In this document: one piece after another, positions 33,374 to 46,100 of the stretch
Numbering within the stretch: position 1 is the stretch's first letter
Layout of the letters: each line of letters begins with the position of its first letter
Assembly (NCBI RefSeq): GCF_019059575.1
Contig: NW_024881672.1
Coordinates: 744,001-808,000, forward strand
Reading direction: 5' to 3'
DNA length: 64,000 nucleotides
Source of the DNA: Amphibalanus amphitrite
Taxonomy: Eukaryota; Arthropoda; Thecostraca; Balanomorpha; Balanidae
Notes under the pieces: model-generated
The model's database searches: none
What the model saw: the letters and a program-made list of their open reading frames with translations, nothing else
Told to the model about the DNA's origin: nothing
Position numbers and translations under genes: made by a program

Positions 33374-36212
33374 TGGGCCGCCAAGCGCCAGAGGAGTGTG
33401 AAAAATTGACCTGTCATCTATGTAGTGAGCCGCTTGATGACTTCTTTTATACCGAGTCCGAGTGATTCTTCACAGGCGTGACGAAAAATAAGGCCATTCT
33501 GCTAAAGTGCCGTAGCTTTGTCAAGCTCAAGTGGTCGTCTGTTTTGCGTTCAAGAGGTCATCTCGCAGCGGCTTATCAGGAGGACCACTGCGCGTGTCTC
33601 AATATCAGACGCGATGTCCTGTCCGGTGGATGTTGCCTAGCCGGGTGTGCCCTAGCCGTGCCGCTGGTTCCTCTGGCTGCCTCAGTGTCATGACCAGGGA
33701 CTGCCGCGGTGCAGTTATGATGCCAGTATCGTGACGGTCGGGCGCAGTGCGCCGTGGCCGGGGAGTGATGGGGGTTTCGTGACGGCGCGGCGCGCGGCCG
33801 ACTCTGTGACCCGCTCTAAGGCGGAGGCTCGTGGCACGTGCACGGTCTGCACCGCCAGCCGCGCAGAAAGCTCCGGCGCCGTAGTGGTGTGGTGCTCAGC
33901 GGCCCGTGGAGGCCGGATGCGTTACCGAGGCGGACGGCCGCCCGACTGCAGTAGGACCGGTGTCATCGCCCCAGTCCGGCCGGACGGCACGAACCGCGGC
34001 CTGCCCGGCCAGTGGGACTCTGAGCACGGGGCTCAGAGCTGACCACTCAGAACTCGGTCTCCAAGTTCCTCTCCGTGTGGAGACAACACAGCCCCATCAG
34101 CCAGCTACCTACCTACCGACGGCGGCCGATTGGCGCCGGCGGCCGTCTTGTGATATGCGTGAAGTGTTGTGCGAACTCGTGTCGGCTCGGGTCGTCCCGG
34201 ACGTCACGGCAGATACGGGGGCCGGTGGCGATAGGGGCGCTCCCAGCTCCCGGCAGCCGCCACCGTCATGTTGACCCTGCCCGACGGTGGAGTGACGCCC
34301 GATTGCCGGTCGTGTCAGCTCGCACCGGACCCGGCTGACCGTCAGTGTCGGCTCGGGCGCGCCGCTCACCGTCGGCCGATAGCGCTATCGGTGCCATGCG
34401 GCCGCCCCGATTGTGGCTGCCGCAACTGGGGCGGTGTGCCGCACTGGCAGCTTCGGGGAGGGGAGCCGAGCGGCCGCCGACACCAGCTCACCTGGCCCAG
34501 TTGTGACGTCAGATGCCTCTGCTTGTCAGTATTGTGTGTGATTGAATATTGAGCCGGGTTTTAGGATAGACAGCAAATAATGATGACGATCGGAATGATA
34601 ACAGTGCTGAATAATTATCAATGATTATTTTGATCTTGCTTGTTTTGCGATATTATTGTGACTTATGCTGTATATAAATGTCGGCAACTCCCATAATCTT
34701 TTACCGTTGAGCACACATTTCTGGGATGTTTCCCCGCCGGCCGCGGCTCAGAAATTTGCCTGTCATGCCTCTCACAATGCTCCACCGCCAGTGCTGTGAC
34801 GGAGCGGCCGTGGTGATATCGCCGCGCCGGTGAGGCAGCAGTCGGACAGCCGGCTGGGAGATCCACTCATCTGGGGAACGAGGTCGGACGTTAGCCGGCT
34901 GTCGCCCCGCCGCCGCGCGCGACAATCGAAAGTGGTCCACCGGCGACCGCGAGCGGCGAAAAGCGCCGCTCCTGCCGTCAAACAGCGGCGAAATCAGATA
35001 CAACACCCGCGGCTCTCCGCTGAGGGCATCTCGGTATGTACCGGCTGGCGCGGCAGCTGGGCTCCCTAGTTGCGGCACCATTCCGTAGACCCTGCCGCGC
35101 GCCGTGGGTGTTTTGTCGATCTGGCGGCGCCGAGTCCCGGTACGCCACACTGATTTCGTGATTACGGGAGGGTCGGTGAACGCAGAGCGCAGCGGCAGTA
35201 ATTATGTTTTTGCGAAACTTTTTGGTGGCTGGCTGCCGATTCCCTTCGCTTTCTGGCGTCATTATACTGTCAATGCTATCCCGTACATCGTCACCATTCA
35301 TTGGTGTCTAGGCCGCTCACATGCTTGTCGGCCGTGTAAAAACGTCGCCGGCTGAATTTCTCCGGCGGCCGCCGCGCCGGTGTGGGATCGGGATCACAGC
35401 AGAGCGGGGCTTTGGAGAGCGGCACAGAGGGAGGGGGCCCAGCAGTGGCCATTTTCTCAGCACTGTCACGGGTGATTATAGATCTGCTGAGAGTGTCTCG
35501 CGCCGTCACTGTCGGAGACAGTGAGTTAAGCTACTGCAAGTGACGGGTCAAATGAGAAGGTGCAGGTGCGATCATTTGGCACGGAACTTTGCAATCGTCA
35601 ACTCAGCGCAAATGGTGAATTTCTACTTTGGCGTCCCGGTCTTATCAAATCGGCAGCAGAGGGTGCTGGAGGGCAAAACAATGGTATATCTCTAATCTCT
35701 ATACCCCTAATACCTACCACTCCTCAGGTATTCATGTCTCGTGCACCTCGCGAGTTCCGCGATACCACTATCGCTCAACTGGGAAAACAAGCTGATTGAG
35801 CAGCGGTATCGCTGTCGCTCCACCCCGCCATCCACCCTGCCCGTCTGACGGGAGGTCACCGGTGCAGGGCCCAGCCGCCAGCGCCACACCGCTCGAGCCG
35901 CCGACCCTGACCGGCCGGCCGGCCGTCGGCCCGTCCCGCCTCTGGTCATCGGAGCGGAACACCAGGGGAGGACCGGCAGGGCAGGGGAGGCCCATCCCCG
36001 GCCGGTTGGTCAGGTGAGTCACGCACGGCGCCCCTCCCCACACCCCTCCCCCTCCCCTGTCGGCCGCTGAGGGCGGTCACGTCTCGCGTCACCTGTCCTG
36101 TGCTGGCGGGGAGGGGTAGGGTGGTTTTTGTCCCGGGGTGCATTGCTGTACAAATTGGTACTCACCGAAGCGAAGGGGTTAGGGAGCGTAGTTTGAACCT
36201 GCTTTTATTATG
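33374..36212. other. GC-rich gene-free stretch downstream of the PTB gene
   Basis: This may include the 3' UTR of the PTB gene (AATAAT near 34573 is the best, non-canonical, polyadenylation candidate). Many overlapping open frames on both strands, up to 149 codons at 34701-35150, are what CpG-rich DNA produces by chance. None shows a domain. Confidence 0.4.
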
Positions 36213-36216
36213 ATAT

Positions 36217-37300
36217 CCCGCGCCGAGCCGGGGGGGGGGAGGGGTGTTTGAACACCCCACCCTCCTGGGTTTTTTTTTCGCAGATATCTCAAAACGCCGC
36301 CGTTTTTGGCACACCTGTTCGTGCATCTTTTTCGCACATGTTGTGAAAATTTCAGACCCAGGTCGCCTTAGGTCAGGTCACCAGGTCACGCCAAGTGACA
36401 TCACCTCAGAAAAATAAGAATGCTCGTCATAGCTACACCGACTGATCGATTGCCTTAAAACTTTTAGCGATTGATTAGAGCAACATTATCTATAAAATGT
36501 ATATCTCGGAATTTTGATATCGGTGACCTAAGGTCAGGTCAATTTTGCGGCCTCTCCATTTTAAGTCATTGGAAGAAAATTGAAAAGCGTCTGTTTTGCA
36601 CGAACGCTATTCTAGACACTCTCAAACATCGAGATGAAGGTAAAATTGACACACTGAACCGGAAAATGGCAACTGTGACCCCTTGTCATGTCCCCGAGGT
36701 CATCTCAGGTCACGAACAGAATCTAACAGTTTTTCGCTAATAACTCCTTGACCTGAGGTCAAATTTTGAAGTTGACCTTTCAAGGTCAAATTATAGTTTA
36801 TTCGACGCGTCTCGACGAGAAGAACACGATGCTGGCAAAGGTGATGTCATGGCTCTTTTGAGTCAAAAGTTATTACCGAAAAACGCATTTCGTAAAAACG
36901 GCTATTTTTGGAGTTTTTGCTCTCTGGACTCTGGAGGCTAAACCGTTGACCTGATGTAAAATCTGAGAACAATAATCAGAAAGGTCTGTAAAAGGGCTAC
37001 CGAATGCGCTTCTCTGCGGCGCTATAGCTCTATCGGTTCCCGAGATAGCCGTTGGCAATTTCCAAAATGTTGAAATAGTCAACATTTTACCTTTGGTGAC
37101 CTCTGGTGACCTGGCCTTTGACCTGACCCAAAAAATGACTGAAGTGTTCTCGTCCTTATTTTGGATGTTCTTTCAATTGCCGCTTACCGCGTGTCGCTAC
37201 ATGGCCCAGGAGCCGAGTTAGAAGGGGGGGGGGGGGGGTGTTCAGACACACACCCCGGCCCGGCGCGGAATCTCGCCTCGGAGCACCGGCCCGGCGCGGG
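36217..37300. mobile_element. TGACCT-rich element with G/C-tract termini, inverted relative to 15329-16523
   Basis: Ends CCCGCGCC and GGCGCGGG, flanked by ATAT (36213-36216, 37301-37304). It has the same terminal G-run, GGTGTTTGAACACC and C-run architecture and the same internal blocks in reverse order as 15329-16523. A four-base duplication that is TTAA in one copy and ATAT in the other suggests preference for AT-rich palindromic tetramers. No coding capacity. Confidence 0.78.
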
Positions 37301-37319
37301 ATATATTTTGGGTTTTGAT

Positions 37320-38630
37320 CCAACATGCTGATACTATTTAAAGGCTGTTGTCATGAAGTCAAACCACCAGTAACATCACGCGTTGGTGACCTTAGGTGAC
37401 CTCAGTGACCTTGGAAGGTCACAACCACGGGTCACTACCGTTTTCGCCCATTGCAGCCATTCTATAACTCACTAGACAGGAACAGTACCTACTGGGCCGA
37501 TCGAGACGAAAAACACCACCAGTCGATTCGCCGTATGCGATTCCATTAGCTGTTCCAATTTCCAAACAAGGTGACCTCACTGACCACTGACCTTGAAGTG
37601 ACCTTCAAAGGCGAAGACCATAGCCGAAAGCGGTTATGTGACCTCCCAAGGTCACCGAGGTCACTTGAGGTCACCATATTGAAACGTCAGATGCAATCGC
37701 ATACGGCGAATCGGCTGGTGGTGCTTTCGTCTTGATAAGCTCAGTAGTTCCTGAGTTATAGAATGGCTTCTATTGGCGAAACCGTCAAGTAGGTAGGCCT
37801 TTCGAGGCCACCGAGGTCACCTGATGTCACCATATTCGAAACAGCTAATGACATTGCATACGCGGTGAATAGACGGGTGATGTTTTCGTCTCAATCGGCC
37901 CAGTAGTTCTTGCAGGGGCGCGGGAACTACTTTCCGACTGGGAGGGGGGGGGGGGGGGGGGGGGGCACACCATAATAGAGATTAACCTAGGGTACCCCCA
38001 AATCTAGTTTTCTCACCGGTTTTAGGCCACTTATTTTTCACCCCTCGGCTTTTTCAACAAAAAAAGAAAACATTTGCAAAAAAAAGTGTGGTATTCCGTC
38101 TCAAAGCTGTGGGGGCACCGCCCCCACGGCCCCAGAGTTGGGGGGCAAGCTGCCCCCACTGCCCCCCCGGCTCCCGCGCCTATGAGTTCTTGAGTTACCT
38201 ATATAATGGGCAATGGCTGCCAATTGCCAAAGGCGAAAACGGTTATGTGACCTCCCAAGGTCACCGAGGCTGCCTGAGGCCACTATATACCTATTCGAAA
38301 CGGCTGGTGAAATCTATTTATATATTTATGTGGTGAAATCAAGGCCGTATATAGGGTGAAATTGCATACGGCAGATCGACCAAAGATCGACTGGTGGTGT
38401 TTTTGGTTCGATCGGCCCAGTAGTCCCTGACTTGGTCCCTGAGTTATAGAATGACTGCCATAGACGAAAACAGGCATGTGACCTCTTAAGGTCACTTAGG
38501 TCACCTGAGGTCACCATATTCGAAACTGGTAATAAAATTGCATACGGCAAATCGACTATTAGCGTCTTCGTTTCTAACAACTCAGTAGTTCCTGAGTTAT
38601 TAGATGGCTGCAGGGGTGGCGGCTGAGTAG
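37320..38630. repeat. Tandem array of about 200-bp AGGTCA-containing units
   Basis: Four to five degenerate units each contain GAGGTCACC..GAGGTCACCATATT-like blocks, GCATACGGCRAATCG, and CAGTAGTTCCTGAGTTATAGAATGG. The array is interrupted by the MITE at 37913-38184. Confidence 0.65.
37913..38184. mobile_element. hAT-type MITE with CAGGGGCGCGGGA end
   Basis: It starts CAGGGGCGCGGGA and ends TCCCGCGCCTATG, with perfect 8-base duplication AGTTCTTG (37905-37912, 38185-38192). It contains a 20-plus G run and GGGGGCA-rich sequence. Confidence 0.82.
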
Positions 38631-40106
38631 TGTTATCATTGGTTGGTATGTTATTTTTAAACCTTGTAAATGGCGCGATTCGTGTTGGTTCCCGTGGCAC
38701 GGGATTGAGCAGGATTGAGAACGGTGGGTATTTCAATTTCGGTTGGTATTGTATTGATTGAAGAAAGCTGGAATTGGATTTTTATGTGGCACTCGATCCT
38801 CTTTTTTGTGTTTATGGTGCAGAATATCGTAGTTTTTTAAAGAAAACCGCCGTGATAGTACCTGCGCCGCGAATCTAACAATTGCGGCGTGATTGGCACA
38901 ACACAGAACAACCTTTTTGCCAGTTCTAGATCAAACTAAAAATTTATATCTGTTTGCATGTCTGTGTGTGTCTGTGTGTATACTGATGTGTGCACCGATT
39001 GGTTTGTGTGTCCCAATTACATGTGATCATGATCTGAGAAGCTTTTGCCTTTTACCAAAAATGCAGTCATAAAACTTCACGAAAAGTAAATTCAGCAAGC
39101 CTAAAATGCAATGTTTTTAGATAACCTAGGTTGACCTTGACCCTGACCCTGACATCTGCACATTGTCGAATAACCTGTTCCATGATAGGTCAAGGTGGGA
39201 GGTAAGACTAGCAAAAACATACAGAAATCAAGGTGTCAAAAGCTCACAAGACCCATAGCTAATGCAAGATGTTGAGAATTGGTTATTTGGGCCATGACAT
39301 GACCTGAAATGCAAGGTCATATCTCTGAAGCCAAAAACCACAGAAGCTTGACAATTTCAGTGGATGCTGAAAAAGAATAGAGAAGCAGCTATACAAATAA
39401 TCAGGCTTCTAGCTTTAAAAATGTTGAGTGCAGAGCAGAAGAAACTACCAGGGGGGTTGCAACCCCCCCCCTATGTGGGGGCGAGGGTTAATGGTGTTAA
39501 TTTGTTTAACCAGAAACATAGTAAGCATAATTATGTTAAGAAGCATTGACCTTTTCCTTGAAAAAGTAAGATTAAAGATAAAAGACAAAAGTTATATTAC
39601 ATACAGTGAGCTTTCAGCTAAAAGCCTGCGTCAAACCAACAAAATGACATGATACAAAATTCCAGAAACCCTTTTGCCCGTAGAGCCCCCTCCCCCTCCC
39701 CCCAGTCAACCGCGTTATGTAAAATACCCCAGTTATGCGTGGCCGCGATTTCGCTCTCCGTTTTCTTCTCTCGAATCACAAGTTCGGTAGCTGGCTGTGG
39801 GCATAATCTCGCTCTCCCTCCTCCATCGAGATGCTCCCTCCTCCCTTCCTAACCCGTCATAAGACAGCGGGCGCGCGGGTTAACCTGCTACTTAGCTCGG
39901 ATTTAGTATGTCGTCGGAATCACGATAAAATATTTCCAAAATGTGCTCCCTCTTATCAGGTGCTGTCTTACTTACGATATGTTCGACGCAAACAAGTTTA
40001 ATGAGTTGAATGACAGATTTGGTAGCCTGCTTCACGTCTAGATAGTCTGGCGCCTTTCTGGTGATAATACCTGTCCTAACCTAAGTATCTATTTTCGTTA
40101 TTGCAG
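38631..40106. other. Upstream region of the HLTF-like gene
   Basis: No coding region. A repeat end (CAACCCCCCCCCTATGTGG then GCGAGGGTTAATGG) lies near 39458-39493. A good splice acceptor, TTCGTTATTGCAG, ends at 40106, so a 5' UTR exon and promoter of the next gene should lie further upstream but I cannot place them. Confidence 0.4.
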
Positions 40107-40160
40107 AATTGTAGCTGTGAATCCAGTTTTAATATGCGAGTAGCTGGCTGCTGAGCCACT

Positions 40161-43100
40161 ATGTCTGGATGGGCGGCCGGCCCCAGCGGTCGGACCAACA
40201 GTCTGAGCGGCGCTGCCGGCGCTACGGGAGCGTCCAGCCCCATCCTGGTCGATGACGACTCGAGCGGCGAGGAGGGCAGCAGCGTCTGCCCCATCGTCAT
40301 CCCAGACACGTGGAATGGCACCACCATCATGCTGCCGGCGATGGGCGATCAGGCGCCGCGCAGTACCAGCCCCATCATCATTCCCGAGTCGTGGATGGGT
40401 CGGCCGCTGCTGCTGCCGACTCGGCCTCGGCGCCGCCGGCCGCGCGGACCCAGGACCGCCACCACTACCACCACCGCTGCAGCTGCCCCTGCGCCCGCTG
40501 CCGCCGCCAGACCACTGCGTCCTACCGCTACACCCGCGGATATATCGCGTCCCAACGCGCCGGTCCCGCCGGTGCGGCAGCCTGCTGCAGGACAGACACA
40601 GTGCGGCCAACCCGGGCCGACCACACGGTCTACCACCCCGACTACAATCGCTGCGGCTGCCGCGGCGGCGATGGCGACACGCGCCTCGTCACAGCCGGGA
40701 CGGGGACGCGGTGCGCGAAGAGGCCGCGGTGCCCGCTCACAGACACCGACGGCGTCTGGACGTGGGCGTGGACGAGGCCGCGGCCGCGGCGCCAGGGGTG
40801 GTCGCGGAGCCGCGGCAGCAGCGGCGAGAGCGCCTGGCCCCGATCCAGCTCTGCTGGATAAGGTGAAATCCCTGGTGGCTGGTATCACAGCGGGAACGGA
40901 GGGGCTGCGGCGGAGCCTGCCGGGTACACCGAGCCGCGAGGAGCCGGTCCCCGGGCCGAGTGGACTGCAGGCCGGCTACGTCCAGGGTGTAGCTCAGACT
41001 GCCGCAAAGGCTGGCGTCAAAACCGCAACGGATCAGAAGACCGGTGTAAAAAGCGAGTTCGAAAAGAAGGTGGCTGTCAAGAACGAGATGGTGGCCAAGG
41101 CGGGTCTGAAGGCGTCGCCTCCATCCGGGCAGAGTCGCCAGGCGAGCTGCCGTCCAGCCTCGCCGGTGGCCGGACCGAGCCGCGGCCGGGCCGACGGCGC
41201 CGACCTGCCGTCGACGGCCGGCGGCGGCGCGGACGTCACGTTCGGCGTGCTGTTCTGCGCGGCGGTGGGCCTGCAGTACTACCCGGGTCTGCTCACGGTC
41301 GGCGGCCGGCCGGTACGGCTGCTGCTCTCCGGCGCCCCGGCCTCCTCCGGCTCCCGGCGGGACATCCGGCTGGTGACCGAGCGCGGCCTGACCTGCGCCC
41401 ACCTGAGCCGGCCGGCCGCCGGCGCACTGGCGCCCCTGCTCGAGGCCGGCCTGGTGCGGCTGGATGCCGCCTGTGTGGACCATGATAACAGCACCGCCGC
41501 GCTGGAGGTGACGGTACGCGGCCGCGAGGCAGACCGCCGCCACGTCTGCGACCGGCTCAGAAGCATGGGCTTCGAGCTGGAGGAGCCGTCGGCGCCGTCA
41601 CCGCCGTCGCCACCCGTGCCGGACGACCTGTTCTGCCCGGTGAAGCCGGGCCGCGCGCCGGACCCGGACCGCACCCTGGTGACACCGCGCGACCCGCAGC
41701 AGGCGGTCAGTGAGCGCTGGGCGGCCGTGCAGCGCTCCCTGAAGGAGGTAGAGCCGTGTTCTGCCGTGGCCAGTCGGCTCTACCCGCACCAGAAGCAGGC
41801 GCTCGGATGGATGATGAAGCGCGAGTCGAGCGGCGCGGTGGCCGAGGGACCGGACGCCGTCTGCGGTGGCATCCTCGCCGACGACATGGGCCTTGGCAAG
41901 ACGCTCCAGGTGATCTCGCTGATCCTGACGCACTTCAAGGCGGGGAGGCCTCTGGCGGTGCCGGTGCCGTGGAAACGCCGGGCGGCGCCGGCCGCCCTGG
42001 CGCTGCCGCCCCCGCCCAAGCCGAAGGCAGTATCGCTGGGAGGTCGGCCGTCACCGAAAATCGACTGGAGCAGCTTCAGACAAAGGTTAAGGCAGGCCTG
42101 TGAGGAATCGTCCAACGTCAAAGCGGAGCCGGGCTCCGACATGTTTTCACAGTCCGAGGAAGTTGTTGTAACAGATCGGAAAAGCCGCATCAAGAGGAAG
42201 CCCGTCCGCTACATCGACTCGAGCGACGAGGAGGAGGAAAAGGTGGACCTGAAGCGCGTCAAGGCCGAGGCGACAGAGAGACCGAGCAAAGCGTCCACTT
42301 CGGCGGCCGGGTCTTCGGCCACGTTCGTGACGGTAGACTCGGACGAAGACTTCCTCCCCGATGATGATGACCCTCGGGGTCAGTCCGGCGGCGCCAACGC
42401 TGTGCTCATGAAGGCGACTTCGGGCTCGGGTACCACCAACACCACCAGCCTCGGCAGTGGGGACTTCATCCCAGTGCCGCCGTCCTACTGCGACAGTGAC
42501 GGCCGCAGCGGCTGGCGGGGACCGCGCACCACGCTCATCGTCTGCCCGCTGTCCGTGCTCGACAACTGGGAAACCCAGCTGGAGCAGCACGTGCACAAAC
42601 ACGTGCACCTGCGCGTGCGCAGTTACCACGGACCAAAGCGCACGGCCGCCGACCTGGAGGACGCCGACATTGTGCTGACCACGTACGCCACTCTGGGCCG
42701 CGCGCTGGACCACGGAGATGACAGCCCGCTGCTCTGCAAACACTATCTGCGCGTGGTGCTGGACGAGGGGCACACGATCCGCAACCCGCGCTCGCTGATG
42801 GCGCGCGCCGCGTTCGAGCTGCGAGCCGAGCGACGCTGGGTGCTCACCGGTACACCGGTGCAGAACCGGCTCAAGGACCTGTGGTCGCTGGTACGCTTCC
42901 TGCGTCTGGAGCCATACGCCTCGCAGCGGCCGCTGTGGCGTATGATGCTGGAACAGCCGGTGATGCGCGGCAGTCCGGACGCCGTCGAGCGGCTGCAGAC
43001 GCTAATGGCGTCGATCGCGCTGCGCCGGCTGAAGGAGCAGAAGGTGGACGGCCGGCCGATCGTCTCCCTACCGGCGCGCAACGTCTACGTCCAGCACGTG

Positions 43101-46100
43101 ACGCTGGAGGGCGAGCAGCGGCGCCGCTACGACACGATGGAGGAGCAGTGTCGCCGCGGCGTGGCGCGCTTCATCCGCGACGGCACCATCGTGCGCCGCC
43201 AGGTGCAGATCCTGGTGATGCTGCTGCGGCTGCGCCAGCTGTGCTGCCACCCGCTGCTGGTGCCGGCGCACGACCAGCCGCTGCCTGAAGAGGACGAGGA
43301 GGGGGGAGCCGGGCCGTCGGCAGAGGAAATCGGCCCAGAGGTGAGCTGTCTTATGTGTATCTCACTTTTTGCCGACGTATCCGAATCCGACATTTGTCAT
43401 AGTTAATGCATCCCAATTTACAGCCAGTAAAGGGTCTGTATTTCATCACTGTCTAATTTAACCCTCGCCGGACCTATTGGTTTTCTACATACGCGCCGGC
43501 CGAGGGGGGGCGGATACGACCCCCCCTCGCCGTTTCGCCCCTGGTGGAGCTAGCGCGTCGCGGAAAAAACGAGCGTGTGCGCCGTTACGAGACGCAGAGA
43601 TTGGTACCCGATTTTAAGGTCCTAGGTCAACCGGTGACCTCTGAGGTCAGGTCAAGTGCCCCAAGGTACGGTTCAGTTTTTGGTGAATAACTTCGCAAAA
43701 AACGGCCGCAGAGCGCCGATTTTGGCAGCATCGTGTTCGTCTTGCTCAGGCGCGTCGAATGATATACTTTTTGTCCGGGTCAGGTCAACTTGGGGTGTTG
43801 ACCTCAGGTCAAGGTCAGGTCAGCACCCCCAGGTCACGAAGTTGGTCGAAAGAGGTCATGTCGCATATCATTCGATTCGGCAGGTCTTCCTGAGTCCATT
43901 GGTGGCTTTCCCGACTCGCTAGCTCAATTTGATCAAGAGTTATTGACGAAAAACTAATATGACCTTGATGACGTCATAAATGACGTCACGCAAGGTCAAC
44001 ATTGCAAAAGTGACGCATCTAACCTTGCAAGGAGTGCATCAAATCACGATTCTGTGTGCTTGAAATAGTTGGAGATCGTTCCCGGCGCCAGAATAGCAGT
44101 TTTCATTTTTCCCCATTGACTTATAATGGTGAGGTCACGAAAATGACCTGACCTCATATGACCTTTAGGAAAAATCCGAGATATACAAGTTGTGGGACTC
44201 ATAATGGATACTACTATGTATTTCAGACCCCGTGAGACCCTGTTTTTCGGCGATAATTTCTTCAGTTTTTGTCTAATTGGCTTGAAATTTTGACATTAGA
44301 CATTTCAGCTCAAGCGCCGATTTTTATCAATATGGTCTCTTAACAAAATGTAAATATTTAGAGCACTTGTCATTGGCTCGTAATGCTAATTAGATTTTGC
44401 ACCCGGATAGAGGCTCGTTCGCTACCGCAGCGGATTGGATGGGAGCGCTGGCCAATCACGTTGCGCCAGGCCCAACTAAGCTCCGCCCACTGGCCGTGAC
44501 CGCGCTGGGTCTATGCAGGCTCAGTCGGCGGCAGCACCGCGGAGAGGTCGCACGGGGGCCGTGCACTGGAAACATACATGGAATCGACAGGAAGTGTCAG
44601 AGCGAAAGCTTGCTCTTCATTTGGGGGAGTTGGTAACCGCTTCTCTCTTTTTGGTATATCAACACCGATCCAGCTCAGAATATGAAGAATAATCAAAATG
44701 AGGATATTAACCTCCCCAGAACTAACATTAAATAGAGAGCTGAGTCATGCACTATCTGAATATCTGAATGAATGCACATTCTGGCGCCTACCTCATGGTC
44801 AGGTCGTGCCACTATTGTCACCTATGACATCATGCGAAGCCTCTGCACTACTCGAAAATATCGATATGGTTCGGGCTGCGTCAATTGCTGTTTCTGAAGA
44901 CGCTGTTATACCTAACTATGCATAAAAAACAGCAGGATTATTAGTCGCGAGCACTTCCGATTGCCTCAGACATCGCTCCACGAGCTGTGTTCGTTATTCG
45001 GGAAGCGTTTAGAAGGGAGCAGAAATGTGATGTGCGATTTATTGCGCATGGTAGAAATGTGACATCAGAATAAGGGAAACAAGCGCATAGGCTAGTAAAG
45101 AAATCGCGTCTTTTTGTGAAACTTAAGTAACATTTCAAGCTCTCCAATAGTGAGGCAGTAGGGTACCTGCTTACAGGTAGGTATCTTAATTATTTGCAGT
45201 TCAACACGAAAGCCTGGGGTCAAGTCAGTCCGGTGACCTCAATCTAGCCAGTTATAAAATGGGCTAGTTCTGAAGTTGTTCAATCACATGAATCCATCTC
45301 AAGCATACGCATAAGCATAATATATTTCATATTTTAACCCAGGCGCGGATACAAGGGGGGGCCATGGGGGCCATGGCCCCCCCCCCCCCTTGGCCGATTT
45401 TTTTCAAAAATAAAATAAAAAGTTAAAAAGTTAAAAAGCTGAAAAGGGGGCCTCCTGAAAATAAAGTGGCCGAAATCCGATGAGTTTTTTTTTTAACCTA
45501 CCCACTTAGTTATTTCTTAGAAGACTAGCTGAGAAGACTTCTTTGTTAGAAGATTGGTAAAGCTTTTCATAACTTGGAGGTCTCTTATACTCACAGAGAT
45601 GACCACTTTTACAGGGCCTCCTAACCTGCACAGAGGGCCTCCAAGCCTGCACAGATGTTGAGATGTTGCCTGAACAGCTAGATAAGCTAAATAGACGCAG
45701 TTTTTTTTTGGGGGGGGGGGCCCAACAAGTGGGAAGATGGGGCCTCCAACAGGTGGGATTATGGGGGGGGCCTCCTGGTTTCTAATGGCCCCTCCCTTGG
45801 AGATTTTCTGGATCCGCCCCTGTTTTAACCACACTTCTTAAATGCTACGGTGTAACTGTTTACCATGTCTTGCAAATTTGACGTAGGCTGACCGACGTCT
45901 TGCATCAGTTCACAGTCAATTGATATCAACGGACTTTTTTATGGCGTTCAATCAAGCAAAAATGCAGTCACTAGCCATGAACTTAGTATTAAAGTAGATA
46001 TATCTTTATTGATTGACAAGGTGCAGGTTAATTTGCGATAAATGTAATACCGAAGGCCAGTGCGCTAATAACAAGTGCTAGTTTCTGCTGTATCATTATT

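Noticed and set aside
34701-35150. 149-codon minus-strand open frame in GC-rich DNA
   Set aside because: Overlapping frames on both strands and low-complexity Arg/Pro content are expected by chance in CpG-rich sequence.
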